Assembly (NCBI RefSeq): GCF_010468565.1
Contig: NZ_WUEG01000001.1
Coordinates: 1 to 64,000, forward strand
DNA length: 64,000 bases
Source of the DNA: Allomuricauda sp. TY007
Lineage (GTDB): Bacteria > Bacteroidota > Bacteroidia > Flavobacteriales > Flavobacteriaceae
Direction of reading: 5' to 3'
Shown here: one piece after another, positions 26,682 to 34,720 of the stretch
How positions within the stretch are numbered: position 1 is the stretch's first letter
How the letters are laid out: each line of letters opens with the position of its first letter
The notes under the pieces: generated by a model
What the model saw: only the letters and a program-made list of their open reading frames with translations
Databases searched by the model: none
What the model was told of the DNA's origin: nothing
Program-made: the position numbers and the translations under genes

Positions 26682-27503
26682 TTAACCCAGTCCTACATCC
26701 AAGGTCATCATAATTATAAATCCACCGATAAAACCCATTGTGGCGATATCGGTGTATTTGTCTTGTTGCGTTTCGGGGATTACCTCCTCCACCACCACAA
26801 AAATCATGGCACCCGCTGCAAACGAAAGTGCGTATGGAAGTATTGGCTCAAAAGTAAGAACGGCCCAAGCCCCCAAAACACCGGCAATAGGTTCTACCAA
26901 GGCCGAGGCCTGACCGTACATCCAACTTTTTCTTCGGCTGAGACCATGTCTACGTAGCGGCATGGCAACAGCAAATCCTTCTGGGAAATTCTGTAACCCA
27001 ATACCAATGGCCAAAGCAACGGCCCCACCAATGGAGGCTCCTTCAAAACCGGCTGCAACACTACCGAAAAGCACCCCTACCGCCAATCCTTCGGGAATGT
27101 TGTGCAAGGTTATGGCCAAAGTGAGCAAAGTGGTCCTGTGCCAAGGTGTCTTTACCCCTTCGGCCTCGCTCATTTTAAAATTGATATGCAAGTGGGGCAA
27201 AATTTTATCCAAACCAAAAATAAAGCCCGCACCAAGCAAAAAGCCAACGGCTGCGGGAATAACTTTTACAAAGCCTTCCCCTTCACTCATCTCAATGCCT
27301 GGTGCCAACAAGCTCCAAAAACTTGCCGCGACCATTACGCCGCCTGTAAAACCCAACATACCATCCAATACTGCTCGGTTGGCATTTTTAAAAAAGAAAA
27401 CCAACCCAGCACCAAGGGCAGTCAACCCCCATGTAAATAATGTGGCATAAAGGGCAGCCAAAACGGGGTCGATCTGTTCAAAATAGTGTATTACTTGTTC
27501 CAT
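26682..27503 (-). CDS. ZIP family divalent metal transporter
   Basis: A 273-residue membrane protein of the ZupT/GufA-like ZIP group with about eight helices. The metal-binding signatures are HNIPEGLAVG and QNFPEGFAVAMP in helices 4 and 5, and a His-containing loop (PHLHINF) precedes them. It probably imports zinc, manganese or iron. ATG 27503 is preferred; the TTG at 27506 is an alternative. Its start overlaps the stop of the upstream DtxR-family gene (TGATG), so regulator and transporter are one translational unit. Confidence 0.93.
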   Translation of the reverse strand: MEQVIHYFEQIDPVLAALYATLFTWGLTALGAGLVFFFKNANRAVLDGMLGFTGGVMVAASFWSLLAPGIEMSEGEGFVKVIPAAVGFLLGAGFIFGLDKILPHLHINFKMSEAEGVKTPWHRTTLLTLAITLHNIPEGLAVGVLFGSVAAGFEGASIGGAVALAIGIGLQNFPEGFAVAMPLRRHGLSRRKSWMYGQASALVEPIAGVLGAWAVLTFEPILPYALSFAAGAMIFVVVEEVIPETQQDKYTDIATMGFIGGFIIMMTLDVGLG

Positions 27504-28159
27504 CAATCGTTCTTTTTTACATATAAATTAGATGCTATTTGATGTGATATGCGCATTTCCTTCCCCTCCATTCGGATGCGAAGGGAATGGTCAAAATCCT
27601 CCTTGTCCATTATTGTGATGGTGTTTCCCAAGGCTATTTTGTTCTTGTCCAAAAACTTAAGAAAGGGTACGGATGAATCCTTTACCCCCACACATATTCC
27701 TTTGGAATTGATGGGCATTTCGCTGAGCAATTTTTCATCACGTTCCTGAAACTTTCCATCCTTGGTGGGAATGGGATCGCCGTGAGGGTCATATTTAGGG
27801 AAATCCAGGAGTTCATCAATCTTATCGATCAGTTTTTCGCTTTTGATGTGTTCCAGTTGCTCGGCTACCTCGTGCACCTCATCCCAGGTAAAATCCAATT
27901 TCTCCACCAAAAAAACCTCCCATAATCGGTGCTTTCTAATGATGGACAAAGCTGTCTTTACCCCTGCATCGGTCAATGAAATGCCTTGGTACCGGACATA
28001 ATCCACCAATCCTTTTTCCGATAATTTCTTGGCCATATCTGTTACGGACGATGGTTTTGTTTCCATCTGCTCCGCAATGGCATTGGTGGTTATGGACTTG
28101 GAATCGCCACCACCCAAATGAAAAATCGTCTTTAAATAATTCTCCTCTGATCGAGTCAT
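27503..28159 (-). CDS. DtxR/MntR family metal-dependent transcriptional regulator
   Basis: A 218-residue regulator. The N-terminal winged helix begins MTRSEENYLKTIF and includes AIAEQMETKPSSVTDMAKKL; the metal-binding and dimerisation region has the typical HxxWE(V)F...H spacing (KHRLWEVFLVEKL, EQLEHI). The C-terminus is a FeoA/SH3-like domain. ATG 28159 is chosen over TTG 28198, because a TATTTTTG box on this strand (28182-28175) lies between them. With bound Mn or Fe such proteins repress uptake genes; here the likely targets are its own ZIP operon and the divergent TonB receptor. Confidence 0.92.
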   Translation of the reverse strand: MTRSEENYLKTIFHLGGGDSKSITTNAIAEQMETKPSSVTDMAKKLSEKGLVDYVRYQGISLTDAGVKTALSIIRKHRLWEVFLVEKLDFTWDEVHEVAEQLEHIKSEKLIDKIDELLDFPKYDPHGDPIPTKDGKFQERDEKLLSEMPINSKGICVGVKDSSVPFLKFLDKNKIALGNTITIMDKEDFDHSLRIRMEGKEMRISHQIASNLYVKKND

Positions 28160-28206
28160 CAAAAAATATTTTTCCAAAAATACATTTTTATTTAACAAAA
28201 TCTATT

Positions 28207-28222
28207 TTTAGTTTTGTCTAAA
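28207..28222 (+). promoter_or_regulatory. candidate DtxR-family operator over the TonB receptor promoter
   Basis: The inverted repeat TTTAG-N6-CTAAA (28207-28222) overlaps a -7 box TAGTTTTG (28209-28216) in the divergent region between the DtxR-type regulator and the TonB receptor. Position and symmetry fit a metal-dependent repressor site. The match to a specific consensus was not tested. Confidence 0.45.
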
Positions 28223-28238
28223 TTTAATTTTATATTCA

Positions 28239-30509
28239 TTGAAAATAATTTGTAGACATATCGTCTTTTTGTTGCTTGGTTTTATAAGCATCTGTTCTTT
28301 TGGGCAAACAGCATCTTTAAATGGAAAGGTTACGGACAACGGAGAACCAATACCCTTGACAAATGTGGTGTTGAAAGGAACCAAAATAGGAGCTGCTACG
28401 GATATTGATGGTCTTTTTAAGTTGGCAAACGTTCAGCCAGGCGACTATGTATTGTTAGTAACCTCTTTGGGGTATCAATCGTATCAAACCAAAATCAGTT
28501 TAAGCAACAATGAATCCAAAACCATCAACATACAACTGGAACCCTCTGCACAAAGTTTGGATGAAACCGTGGTAACAGGGACCCTAAAGCCTGTAAGCCG
28601 TTTGGAAAGTCCTGTTCCAGTAGAGGTCTACTCCCCTACTTTTCTTAAAAAGAATCCTACTGCAAGTGTTTTTGATGCGCTCCAGAATGTGAACGGGGTG
28701 CGTCCGCAAATCAATTGCAATGTGTGCAACACGGGAGATATTCACATCAACGGATTAGAAGGGCCATATACCCTTGTCCTTATCGACGGGATGCCGATTG
28801 TTAGTGGTTTGGGAACGGTTTATGGCCTTACGGGGATTCCCAATTCCTTGATTGAGCAGATTGAAATCGTAAAAGGTCCAGCATCCTCACTTTATGGTAG
28901 TGAAGCGGTTGGTGGTTTGATCAACATCATCACCAAAAATGCATTGAGCGCTCCCGAATTTTTTGCCGATGGCTTTGCCACGGGTTGGGGCGAGTACAAT
29001 TTGGATGTGGGCAGCAAAATCTCGGTTGGAGACAAAACAAACCTACTTTTGGGACTCAACTACTTTAATTATGACGTTCCCGTAGACAATAATGGCGACA
29101 ATTTTACCGATTTGACGCTACAAGATCGTATATCTATTTTTCAAAAATGGGATTTTGAGCGAAACGACAACCGTTTGTTCTCTTTGGCGGGACGCTTTTT
29201 TTATGAGGACCGTTGGGGTGGCGAAATGCAATGGACGCCGGAGTTTCGTGGTGGCGATGAAATTTATGGCGAAAGCATCTACACCCGAAGATGGGAAGTA
29301 TTAGGGAAATATCAGTTACCGCTTGAAGAAAAGTTCCTCTTGTCTTTTTCCTATAATGACCATAGCCAGAATTCGGTGTATGGTGATACGGAATACTTGG
29401 CAGACCAACGTATTGGTTTTGCACAGCTTACTTGGGACAAAACTGCGGGCAAACACGATTTGCTGTTTGGGAGCGCGGTTCGGCATAATTATTACGATGA
29501 CAATACCCCTGCTACCACCGAAGCTGACAACATTTGGATTCCCAGTCTCTTTGCTCAAGACGAATATAGCTTTGCGCCGAAACATTCCTTTTTGGCAGGG
29601 CTAAGGTATGATTACGATCAACGGCACGGCAATATTTTAACTCCTCGAGCTGCTTACAAATGGAAAATTTCCGATAACGATATTTTTCGGGTAAATGCAG
29701 GAACCGGGTTTCGCGTAGTGAACTTGTTTACGGAAGACCACGCTGCACTTACAGGCTCCAGAGAAGTTATCATCGCGGAAGAATTGAAGCCAGAACGGTC
29801 AGTCAATGTCAATATCAACTATTTAAAGAAAATTTACAGTGACAATGGTACTTTTATTGGGCTGGATGCTTCGGCGTTCTATACCCGTTTTTCCAACGTT
29901 ATTTTGCCGGATTACGAGACCAATCCCAATCAAATCATTTATGATAATCTGGATGGAAAATCGGTTTCCCAAGGGGTAAGCGCCAACTTGGATATTGTCT
30001 TCCCCAGTAGTCTAAAGATTATGGTGGGGGCCACTTGGCAAGATGTGAGCAGTACCGAAAATGGAGTGACCCAACAACAGATTTTGACCGAAAGTATTAC
30101 CGCTACGTGGAATTTGTCGTACACCTTTCACTCGTTAAAATTGACTGCGGACTACACGGGAAATTTATACGGTCCGATGCGATTGCCGCTTTTGGGTGAC
30201 CTGGACCCGAGACAGGAATATTCACCTACGTGGAGCATTCAGAATATCCAGTTTACCTACAAAGGGTTAAATAATTTTGAAGTGTACGGAGGTATCAAAA
30301 ACCTGCTGGACTGGACTCCGAACCAGGGTAATCCCTTTATCATTGCCCGTGCGAACGACCCTTTTGACAAAGAAGTGACTTTTGACAGCAATGGCAATGC
30401 CGTCGCTACACCGAACAATCCCTACGCCCTTACCTTTGACCCCGCTTATGTGTACGGCCCCAACCAAGGCATTCGTGGGTTTTTTGGATTACGGTATACG
30501 GTTTTTTAA
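28239..30509 (+). CDS. TonB-dependent receptor, probably metal-related
   Basis: A 756-residue outer-membrane receptor with a signal peptide (to about 22, CSFGQ), a CarboxypepD_reg-like domain (about 25-110), a plug domain (about 115-230) and a beta-barrel ending in aromatic residues (RYTVF). The plug contains a CxxC pair in INCNVCNTG and the typical GPASSLYGSEAVGGLINI motif. It starts at TTG 28239. The position next to a DtxR regulator, ZIP transporter and czc operon suggests transport of a metal or metal chelate. The substrate is not determinable from sequence. Confidence 0.93.
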   Translation: MKIICRHIVFLLLGFISICSFGQTASLNGKVTDNGEPIPLTNVVLKGTKIGAATDIDGLFKLANVQPGDYVLLVTSLGYQSYQTKISLSNNESKTINIQLEPSAQSLDETVVTGTLKPVSRLESPVPVEVYSPTFLKKNPTASVFDALQNVNGVRPQINCNVCNTGDIHINGLEGPYTLVLIDGMPIVSGLGTVYGLTGIPNSLIEQIEIVKGPASSLYGSEAVGGLINIITKNALSAPEFFADGFATGWGEYNLDVGSKISVGDKTNLLLGLNYFNYDVPVDNNGDNFTDLTLQDRISIFQKWDFERNDNRLFSLAGRFFYEDRWGGEMQWTPEFRGGDEIYGESIYTRRWEVLGKYQLPLEEKFLLSFSYNDHSQNSVYGDTEYLADQRIGFAQLTWDKTAGKHDLLFGSAVRHNYYDDNTPATTEADNIWIPSLFAQDEYSFAPKHSFLAGLRYDYDQRHGNILTPRAAYKWKISDNDIFRVNAGTGFRVVNLFTEDHAALTGSREVIIAEELKPERSVNVNINYLKKIYSDNGTFIGLDASAFYTRFSNVILPDYETNPNQIIYDNLDGKSVSQGVSANLDIVFPSSLKIMVGATWQDVSSTENGVTQQQILTESITATWNLSYTFHSLKLTADYTGNLYGPMRLPLLGDLDPRQEYSPTWSIQNIQFTYKGLNNFEVYGGIKNLLDWTPNQGNPFIIARANDPFDKEVTFDSNGNAVATPNNPYALTFDPAYVYGPNQGIRGFFGLRYTVF

Positions 30510-30533
30510 TGCCAAAATAGTTTAATTCACTCC

Positions 30534-30580
30534 AAGAATATTCCAAAAAAGAATATTTTGAGTCGGAATTGTTAACTTTG
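30534..30580 (+). promoter_or_regulatory. direct repeats and -7 box before the toxin-antitoxin pair
   Basis: AAGAATATT occurs at 30534-30542 and 30549-30557, 15 bases apart, followed by a TAACTTTG -7 box at 30573-30580. The spacing suggests an operator on one face of the helix, possibly for autoregulation of the following pair. Confidence 0.45.
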
Positions 30581-30583
30581 AGT

Positions 30584-30874
30584 GTGGAAACAACCCAAAA
30601 CATAACAAACAAGCTTTCAAAGCTTAAGGTACATTTAAAAGAGCGCTACCCAATAGCTTCTATGGCCTTGTTCGGTTCCTATGCCCGCAATGAGCAAACA
30701 GATACCAGCGATGTTGATATTATGGTAGAGTTTGATGGGAAAATAGGAATCAGATTTATCGATTTGGCTAACGAGATTGAAAAAGCTTTGGGTTTAAAAG
30801 TAGATTTGGTTTCCAAAAAGGGTATCAAAGAGCAATACCTGAACACTATCCTATCCGACTTGATCTATGTCTAA
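30584..30874 (+). CDS. mntA: MntA-type minimal nucleotidyltransferase antitoxin
   Basis: A protein of about 96 residues, a stand-alone pol-beta-like nucleotidyltransferase with an exact GSx10DxD motif (G31-S32 ... D43-V-D45). No ATG is available near the start. GTG 30584 is favoured because the -7 box ends at 30580, and TTG 30569 lies upstream of it. It overlaps the following HEPN gene by eight bases. In characterised MntA/HepT (type VII) systems the enzyme adenylylates a Tyr of the HEPN toxin and neutralises it. All residues needed for that activity are visible here. Confidence 0.88.
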   Translation: METTQNITNKLSKLKVHLKERYPIASMALFGSYARNEQTDTSDVDIMVEFDGKIGIRFIDLANEIEKALGLKVDLVSKKGIKEQYLNTILSDLIYV

Positions 30875-31199
30875 AAGAGATAATAACCTTTTGATTGGTG
30901 ACATGATTGAGTCTGCACAAAAAATCGTGCTTTACACTAAAGACATGGGTTTTAATGATTTTGAAAATGATAGCATGACAGTTGATGCGGTTATCAGAAA
31001 CTTTGAAATCATTGGTGAAGCAGCCAATCGATTGGATGAAGAGTACAAAACAAATAATCCAGATATTGAATGGGATCACTTGAGAGGATTTAGAAATCGT
31101 ATTGTTCACGAATATTTTGGGATAGACTTGGAAATAGTATGGCAGATAATCGAGGATGATTTGCCCAATCTTTTGGATGCATTGAACAATAAGCTCTAA
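30867..31199 (+). CDS. hepT: HepT-like HEPN ribonuclease toxin (DUF86)
   Basis: A 110-residue all-helical HEPN protein. The catalytic motif is R76-NRIV-H81-E-Y83, an RX4HXY arrangement with the Tyr that MntA is known to modify, followed by FGID, typical of DUF86/HepT. HepT is an RNase that stops growth when not adenylylated. It overlaps mntA by eight bases, so both are made together. The pair stands between the TonB receptor and crtY, both on the same strand. Confidence 0.92.
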   Translation: MSKRDNNLLIGDMIESAQKIVLYTKDMGFNDFENDSMTVDAVIRNFEIIGEAANRLDEEYKTNNPDIEWDHLRGFRNRIVHEYFGIDLEIVWQIIEDDLPNLLDALNNKL

Positions 31200-31220
31200 T
31201 AAAAATCCACTTCCTCTCCC

Positions 31221-31228
31221 TATCTTTG
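31221..31228 (+). promoter_or_regulatory. -7 box of crtY, five bases before ATG
   Basis: TATCTTTG (31221-31228) matches TAnnTTTG. The ATG of crtY starts at 31234, so transcription would begin at or next to the start codon. No clear TTG element is present at the usual distance. Confidence 0.5.
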
Positions 31229-31233
31229 ACATC

Positions 31234-32376
31234 ATGCCCAACTACGATTACATCATTATAGGAGCGGGAGCTGCTGGCCTTTTGTTGGCCGATGCCTTGG
31301 GCAAGGATGAATTCTTTGCCTCCAAATCCATTTTGGTACTGGACAAGGACAACAAAACCCAAAATGATCGTACCTGGTGCTTTTGGGAACAGGGCAAAGG
31401 GTCATTTGATGATTTGGTCCACAAAACTTGGGACAGTATTTATGTGGGCGGACAACAGCTTCAAAAATCCACTTCCATTGCGCCCTACACCTACAAAATG
31501 CTCCGCGGTATTGACTTTTACAATCACTTTTTACCAAAGGTAAAGACCTATCCGAACATTACTTGGATTCAGGAAGAAGTGACCGATATGCAAGAGAAAG
31601 AGAACGAGGTTTTGGTAACCACCCCATCACAGATTTATACGGGCAAAAAGGTGTTTACTAGCTTGTACGATGCATCAATCCCAGCAAAACAAAAGGAATT
31701 TCCCGTTTTGCAACAACATTTTTTTGGATGGCAATTAAAAACCGACCAGTCTGTTTTTAATCCGGGCGAAGCTACTTTTATGGACTTCTCCGTGCCCCAA
31801 AAAGGCAACACGCGCTTTATGTATGTGCTGCCGATTTCCGAAACCGAAGCCTTGGTGGAATACACTTTGTTTTCGGAACATCTGTTGGAGAAAACGGAAT
31901 ACGAAGAGTCCATCAAAATGTATATCGAGGAGAAGTACAACGATACCCAATACACCATTCAGGAAACCGAGTTTGGCAGCATTCCAATGACTTGTTATCC
32001 GTTTCATCAACACAATACCAACCGAGTTTTTCATATTGGGATCGCGGGAGGTTGGGCCAAACCTAGTACAGGTTATACTTTTTACAATACGAGTCAACAA
32101 GTGCCTAAGTTGGTAAGCCACCTAAAAGCGGGCAAACCTTTATCCGAGTTTCACCAAAGAAGCAGATTTATGTTCTACGACATGCTTTTGTTGGATATTC
32201 TGTACGAGAACAATCACTTGGGACATGAAATTTTCGAGTCCATGTTCAAAAGAAGGAAGGCTTCCCTGATTCTAAAATTCCTCGAAAACGAGACCAATTT
32301 ATGGGAAGAGCTAAAAATTGTGACCGCTCCCAAACCGATGCCGTTTATCAGCGCATTGTTCAAACGGCTGTTTTAA
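31234..32376 (+). CDS. crtY: lycopene beta-cyclase CrtY
   Basis: A 380-residue FAD-dependent cyclase that converts lycopene to beta-carotene at the membrane. The N-terminal dinucleotide motif GAGAAGLLLA is at 9-18, NDRTWCFWE near 45-53 is typical of bacterial CrtY, and GIAGGWAKPSTGY near 270-282 is the second flavin/cyclase motif. No crtB or crtI is nearby. Its stop codon overlaps that of the convergent polyprenyl synthase gene. Along with dxs further right, it supports a carotenoid (zeaxanthin-like) pigmented organism. Confidence 0.93.
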   Translation: MPNYDYIIIGAGAAGLLLADALGKDEFFASKSILVLDKDNKTQNDRTWCFWEQGKGSFDDLVHKTWDSIYVGGQQLQKSTSIAPYTYKMLRGIDFYNHFLPKVKTYPNITWIQEEVTDMQEKENEVLVTTPSQIYTGKKVFTSLYDASIPAKQKEFPVLQQHFFGWQLKTDQSVFNPGEATFMDFSVPQKGNTRFMYVLPISETEALVEYTLFSEHLLEKTEYEESIKMYIEEKYNDTQYTIQETEFGSIPMTCYPFHQHNTNRVFHIGIAGGWAKPSTGYTFYNTSQQVPKLVSHLKAGKPLSEFHQRSRFMFYDMLLLDILYENNHLGHEIFESMFKRRKASLILKFLENETNLWEELKIVTAPKPMPFISALFKRLF

Positions 32377-33356
32377 ACGGTTCGCTCCATCAAACTTTTA
32401 CCAAACTGCTTTAGCAAGGCTTTGTTTTTATCGGGAAGATTTGTTTCAGCCAAAGCATCAAATGCTTTTTGGGTAAAATCTTGGATGGCTTTTTTGGTTT
32501 CCTCAACTGCCCCGCTTTCCTTAAAAATGGTTTTCACCGCCTCCACTTTGGCTGTGGAGTCTTCAGGTTTTATGGAATACAGGTGCAATAAGCCATCTTG
32601 ATCATCTTTGGAGGCTTTTTCCAACGATTTTAGGAACAAATAGGTCTTTTTGTTCTCCATAATGTCTCCCCCCACCTGTTTGCCAAAGGTTTTGGGGTCG
32701 CCAAAGGCATCCAAATAATCATCTTGCAACTGAAAGGCAATGCCCAGATTGCGTCCAAACTCGTAAATGGCATCGGCATCTTTTTTTGGTGCATTGGCCA
32801 CAATGGCTCCCATCTTCATTGCAGCGGCGACCAACACAGAAGTCTTGTACTCTATCATTTTAAGATATTCCGGAATGGTAACATCGTCCCGGGTCTCAAA
32901 ATCCACATCGTATTGTTGGCCTTCGCATACTTCCAATGCGGTTTTACTGAACAACTTTGTGAGTTCTTTGTATGTTTCCGCTGGGTAGCTTTCAAAAAAT
33001 TGATAGGACAGGATCAACATGGCGTCACCAGAAAGGATTCCTGTATTAACATCCCATCTTTCATGCACCGTTGTTTTTCCGCGTCGAAGCGGGGCATCAT
33101 CCATAATATCATCGTGCACCAACGAAAAATTGTGGAACATTTCCACTGCCAATGCTGCATCCAAGGCATCCTCCGCTTTTACGCCAAAGGCCTCGGCCGT
33201 CATCAAAGTAAGTATGGGACGCATCCGTTTGCCTCCCAATCCTAAAATATAGTGAACGGGTTCGTACAAATTCTTGGGTTCCCCCAACTTAGTCCTTGTT
33301 TGTAAGTGCGTAACAAACTGCTCCCTATACTGACCAATGATATCGATATCTGACAT
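32373..33356 (-). CDS. polyprenyl diphosphate synthase (FPP/GGPP type)
   Basis: A 327-residue trans-prenyltransferase. The first Asp-rich motif is in LVHDDIMDDAPLRRG and the second is QLQDDYLDAFGD, both with DDxxD. It condenses isopentenyl units into FPP or GGPP; chain length cannot be fixed by eye, but location beside crtY favours GGPP for carotenoids. On the minus strand a TATTTTTG box (33369-33362) ends five bases before the ATG at 33356, suggesting a leaderless message. Confidence 0.93.
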   Translation of the reverse strand: MSDIDIIGQYREQFVTHLQTRTKLGEPKNLYEPVHYILGLGGKRMRPILTLMTAEAFGVKAEDALDAALAVEMFHNFSLVHDDIMDDAPLRRGKTTVHERWDVNTGILSGDAMLILSYQFFESYPAETYKELTKLFSKTALEVCEGQQYDVDFETRDDVTIPEYLKMIEYKTSVLVAAAMKMGAIVANAPKKDADAIYEFGRNLGIAFQLQDDYLDAFGDPKTFGKQVGGDIMENKKTYLFLKSLEKASKDDQDGLLHLYSIKPEDSTAKVEAVKTIFKESGAVEETKKAIQDFTQKAFDALAETNLPDKNKALLKQFGKSLMERTV

Positions 33357-33529
33357 GGAGTCAAAAATACGTGCAAATATTTAATTTAAGGTTGGCGTAT
33401 TGTTTTAAAAGAGGATTACAAAGCATCCAAATCCACAAAAAAGCATCCTTTCAAAAAAAATTGTGGAGAAATTGCAATAGAAAATAATTTCTTCGTCTCT
33501 ATAGATGAAAAGCAACCCGAACCATCTGA

Positions 33530-34078
33530 ATGGCAGCCAAAACCGATAATCGAAATAACCTGACCGACTTCTTTAATGAGGAGTATGGCTCGTTGCGCTC
33601 TTATGTGCAGTCGAGGATTCAGGATACATCGGAACGGGATGCCGAGGATATTGTGCAGGATGTGGCCCTGCGAATGTTTTCCAGATCGGATGATGCCATG
33701 CCCATAACCAATGTTGGTGGATTTGTGTACAATGCCATTCGCAATAGGATCATTGATATTATGCGTGGCAAAAAGGAGAAAAAGTTGCCCAGCGAGGATA
33801 TTGACCAACAATGGCGGGAGTTTGCGGATTTCTTTTATGGTGATGCGGATAACAGCTATTCACCAGAGATGGAACAAGCCCTAAAAAAAGCGGTCGAAGA
33901 TTTGAAGCCCGCATATCGCGATATTGTAATCGCCATAGATTTTGAAGGATACAATTATAAACAAATAGCAGAAAGAACCGGAATACCGGCAGGTACGTTA
34001 ATGTCGAGAAGGCATCGTGCCATGTCGGAACTATCAAAAAAGTTAGAGAATATTAAAGAACTGAGTTATGGAACATAA
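33530..34078 (+). CDS. ECF-type RNA polymerase sigma factor
   Basis: A 182-residue sigma-70 family factor. Region 2 includes YVQSRI, DAEDIVQDVALRMF and AIRNRIIDIMR; region 4 (about 115-170) has LKPAYRDIVIAIDFEGYNYKQIAERTGIPAGTLMSRRHRA. There is no region 1 or 3. It overlaps the next gene by 11 bases, which encodes a small membrane protein that could act as its partner or anti-sigma factor. The target regulon is unknown. Confidence 0.9.
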   Translation: MAAKTDNRNNLTDFFNEEYGSLRSYVQSRIQDTSERDAEDIVQDVALRMFSRSDDAMPITNVGGFVYNAIRNRIIDIMRGKKEKKLPSEDIDQQWREFADFFYGDADNSYSPEMEQALKKAVEDLKPAYRDIVIAIDFEGYNYKQIAERTGIPAGTLMSRRHRAMSELSKKLENIKELSYGT

Positions 34079-34508
34079 AAAAGAATTCGAGAAAGCCGTG
34101 GAAAAAAAGGTGAAAAGCACCGTAAAAAAAGTGGTTAAAATTGTTGCCATGGTCATTTTGGGAATCCTGATTTTCCTATTGGCCAATTATTTATTGATGC
34201 GCTTATGGAACTGGCTCATGCCCGAGCTTTTCGGCGTGGGTACGGTTACTTACTGGCAGGCATTGGGCATTTTTGTGTTGGCAAAGCTCCTATTTGGATT
34301 TGGTGGCGGCGGTGGAGGAAAAAGCAAGGGAAAATCGAGTCACAAAAAGAAGATTAAATCGTCCAACAAGTGTGGTTCTTGGAGAAGGGACTTTGACGAG
34401 TGGAAGCACTACGACCAATTTTGGAAAGAAGAAGGCGAAGAGGCATTTAAGGCCTATGTAGAAAAAATCAAAAACGAAAATCATGATACATCACAAGAAG
34501 AATTCTAA
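34068..34508 (+). CDS. small membrane protein coupled to the sigma factor
   Basis: A 146-residue protein with a Lys-rich N-terminus, two predicted membrane helices (about 22-44 and 56-76), then a poly-Gly stretch (FGGGGGGKSKGK), a basic region and a charged C-terminus. It overlaps the sigma factor gene by 11 bases. Co-translation suggests it senses a membrane signal or holds the sigma factor, but it lacks any known anti-sigma domain that I can recognise. Confidence 0.75.
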   Translation: MEHKKEFEKAVEKKVKSTVKKVVKIVAMVILGILIFLLANYLLMRLWNWLMPELFGVGTVTYWQALGIFVLAKLLFGFGGGGGGKSKGKSSHKKKIKSSNKCGSWRRDFDEWKHYDQFWKEEGEEAFKAYVEKIKNENHDTSQEEF

Positions 34509-34629
34509 GAAAAGATATTTACTGCAGTTCAGTCCATTTTTCTGGCGGTTGGGAAACATTCGTACCGAACATGGCAACAACGACCACCAAATTTCCCCAG
34601 TGTTTAGCGATAGTACAGAGTCCAATTAA
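34483..34629 (+). CDS. possible small ORF downstream of sigma/membrane pair
   Basis: ATG 34483 to TAA 34627-34629 encodes 48 residues that start MIHHKKNSKKRYLLQF and contain SPFFWRLGN. It overlaps the preceding gene by 26 bases in another frame. The run of three overlapping frames resembles a sigma-regulator operon, but no family is recognisable and it may be non-coding. Confidence 0.35.
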   Translation: MIHHKKNSKKRYLLQFSPFFWRLGNIRTEHGNNDHQISPVFSDSTESN

Positions 34630-34680
34630 AAATAGACATTGAACCTTCGTTAAAAAATTGTAAAACCATGGAAACTTTTT

Positions 34681-34710
34681 TTGTTTTTAAAGTTTCCGTA
34701 CCTACATTTG
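34681..34710 (+). promoter_or_regulatory. promoter of the tetR-efflux operon
   Basis: TTG at 34681-34683, exactly 19 bases, then TACATTTG at 34703-34710. This is a full match to the Bacteroidota sigma-A consensus. ATG of the TetR gene follows at 34721, giving a leader of only a few bases. The TetR protein probably binds here. Confidence 0.75.
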
Positions 34711-34720
34711 CCCCCTGATT

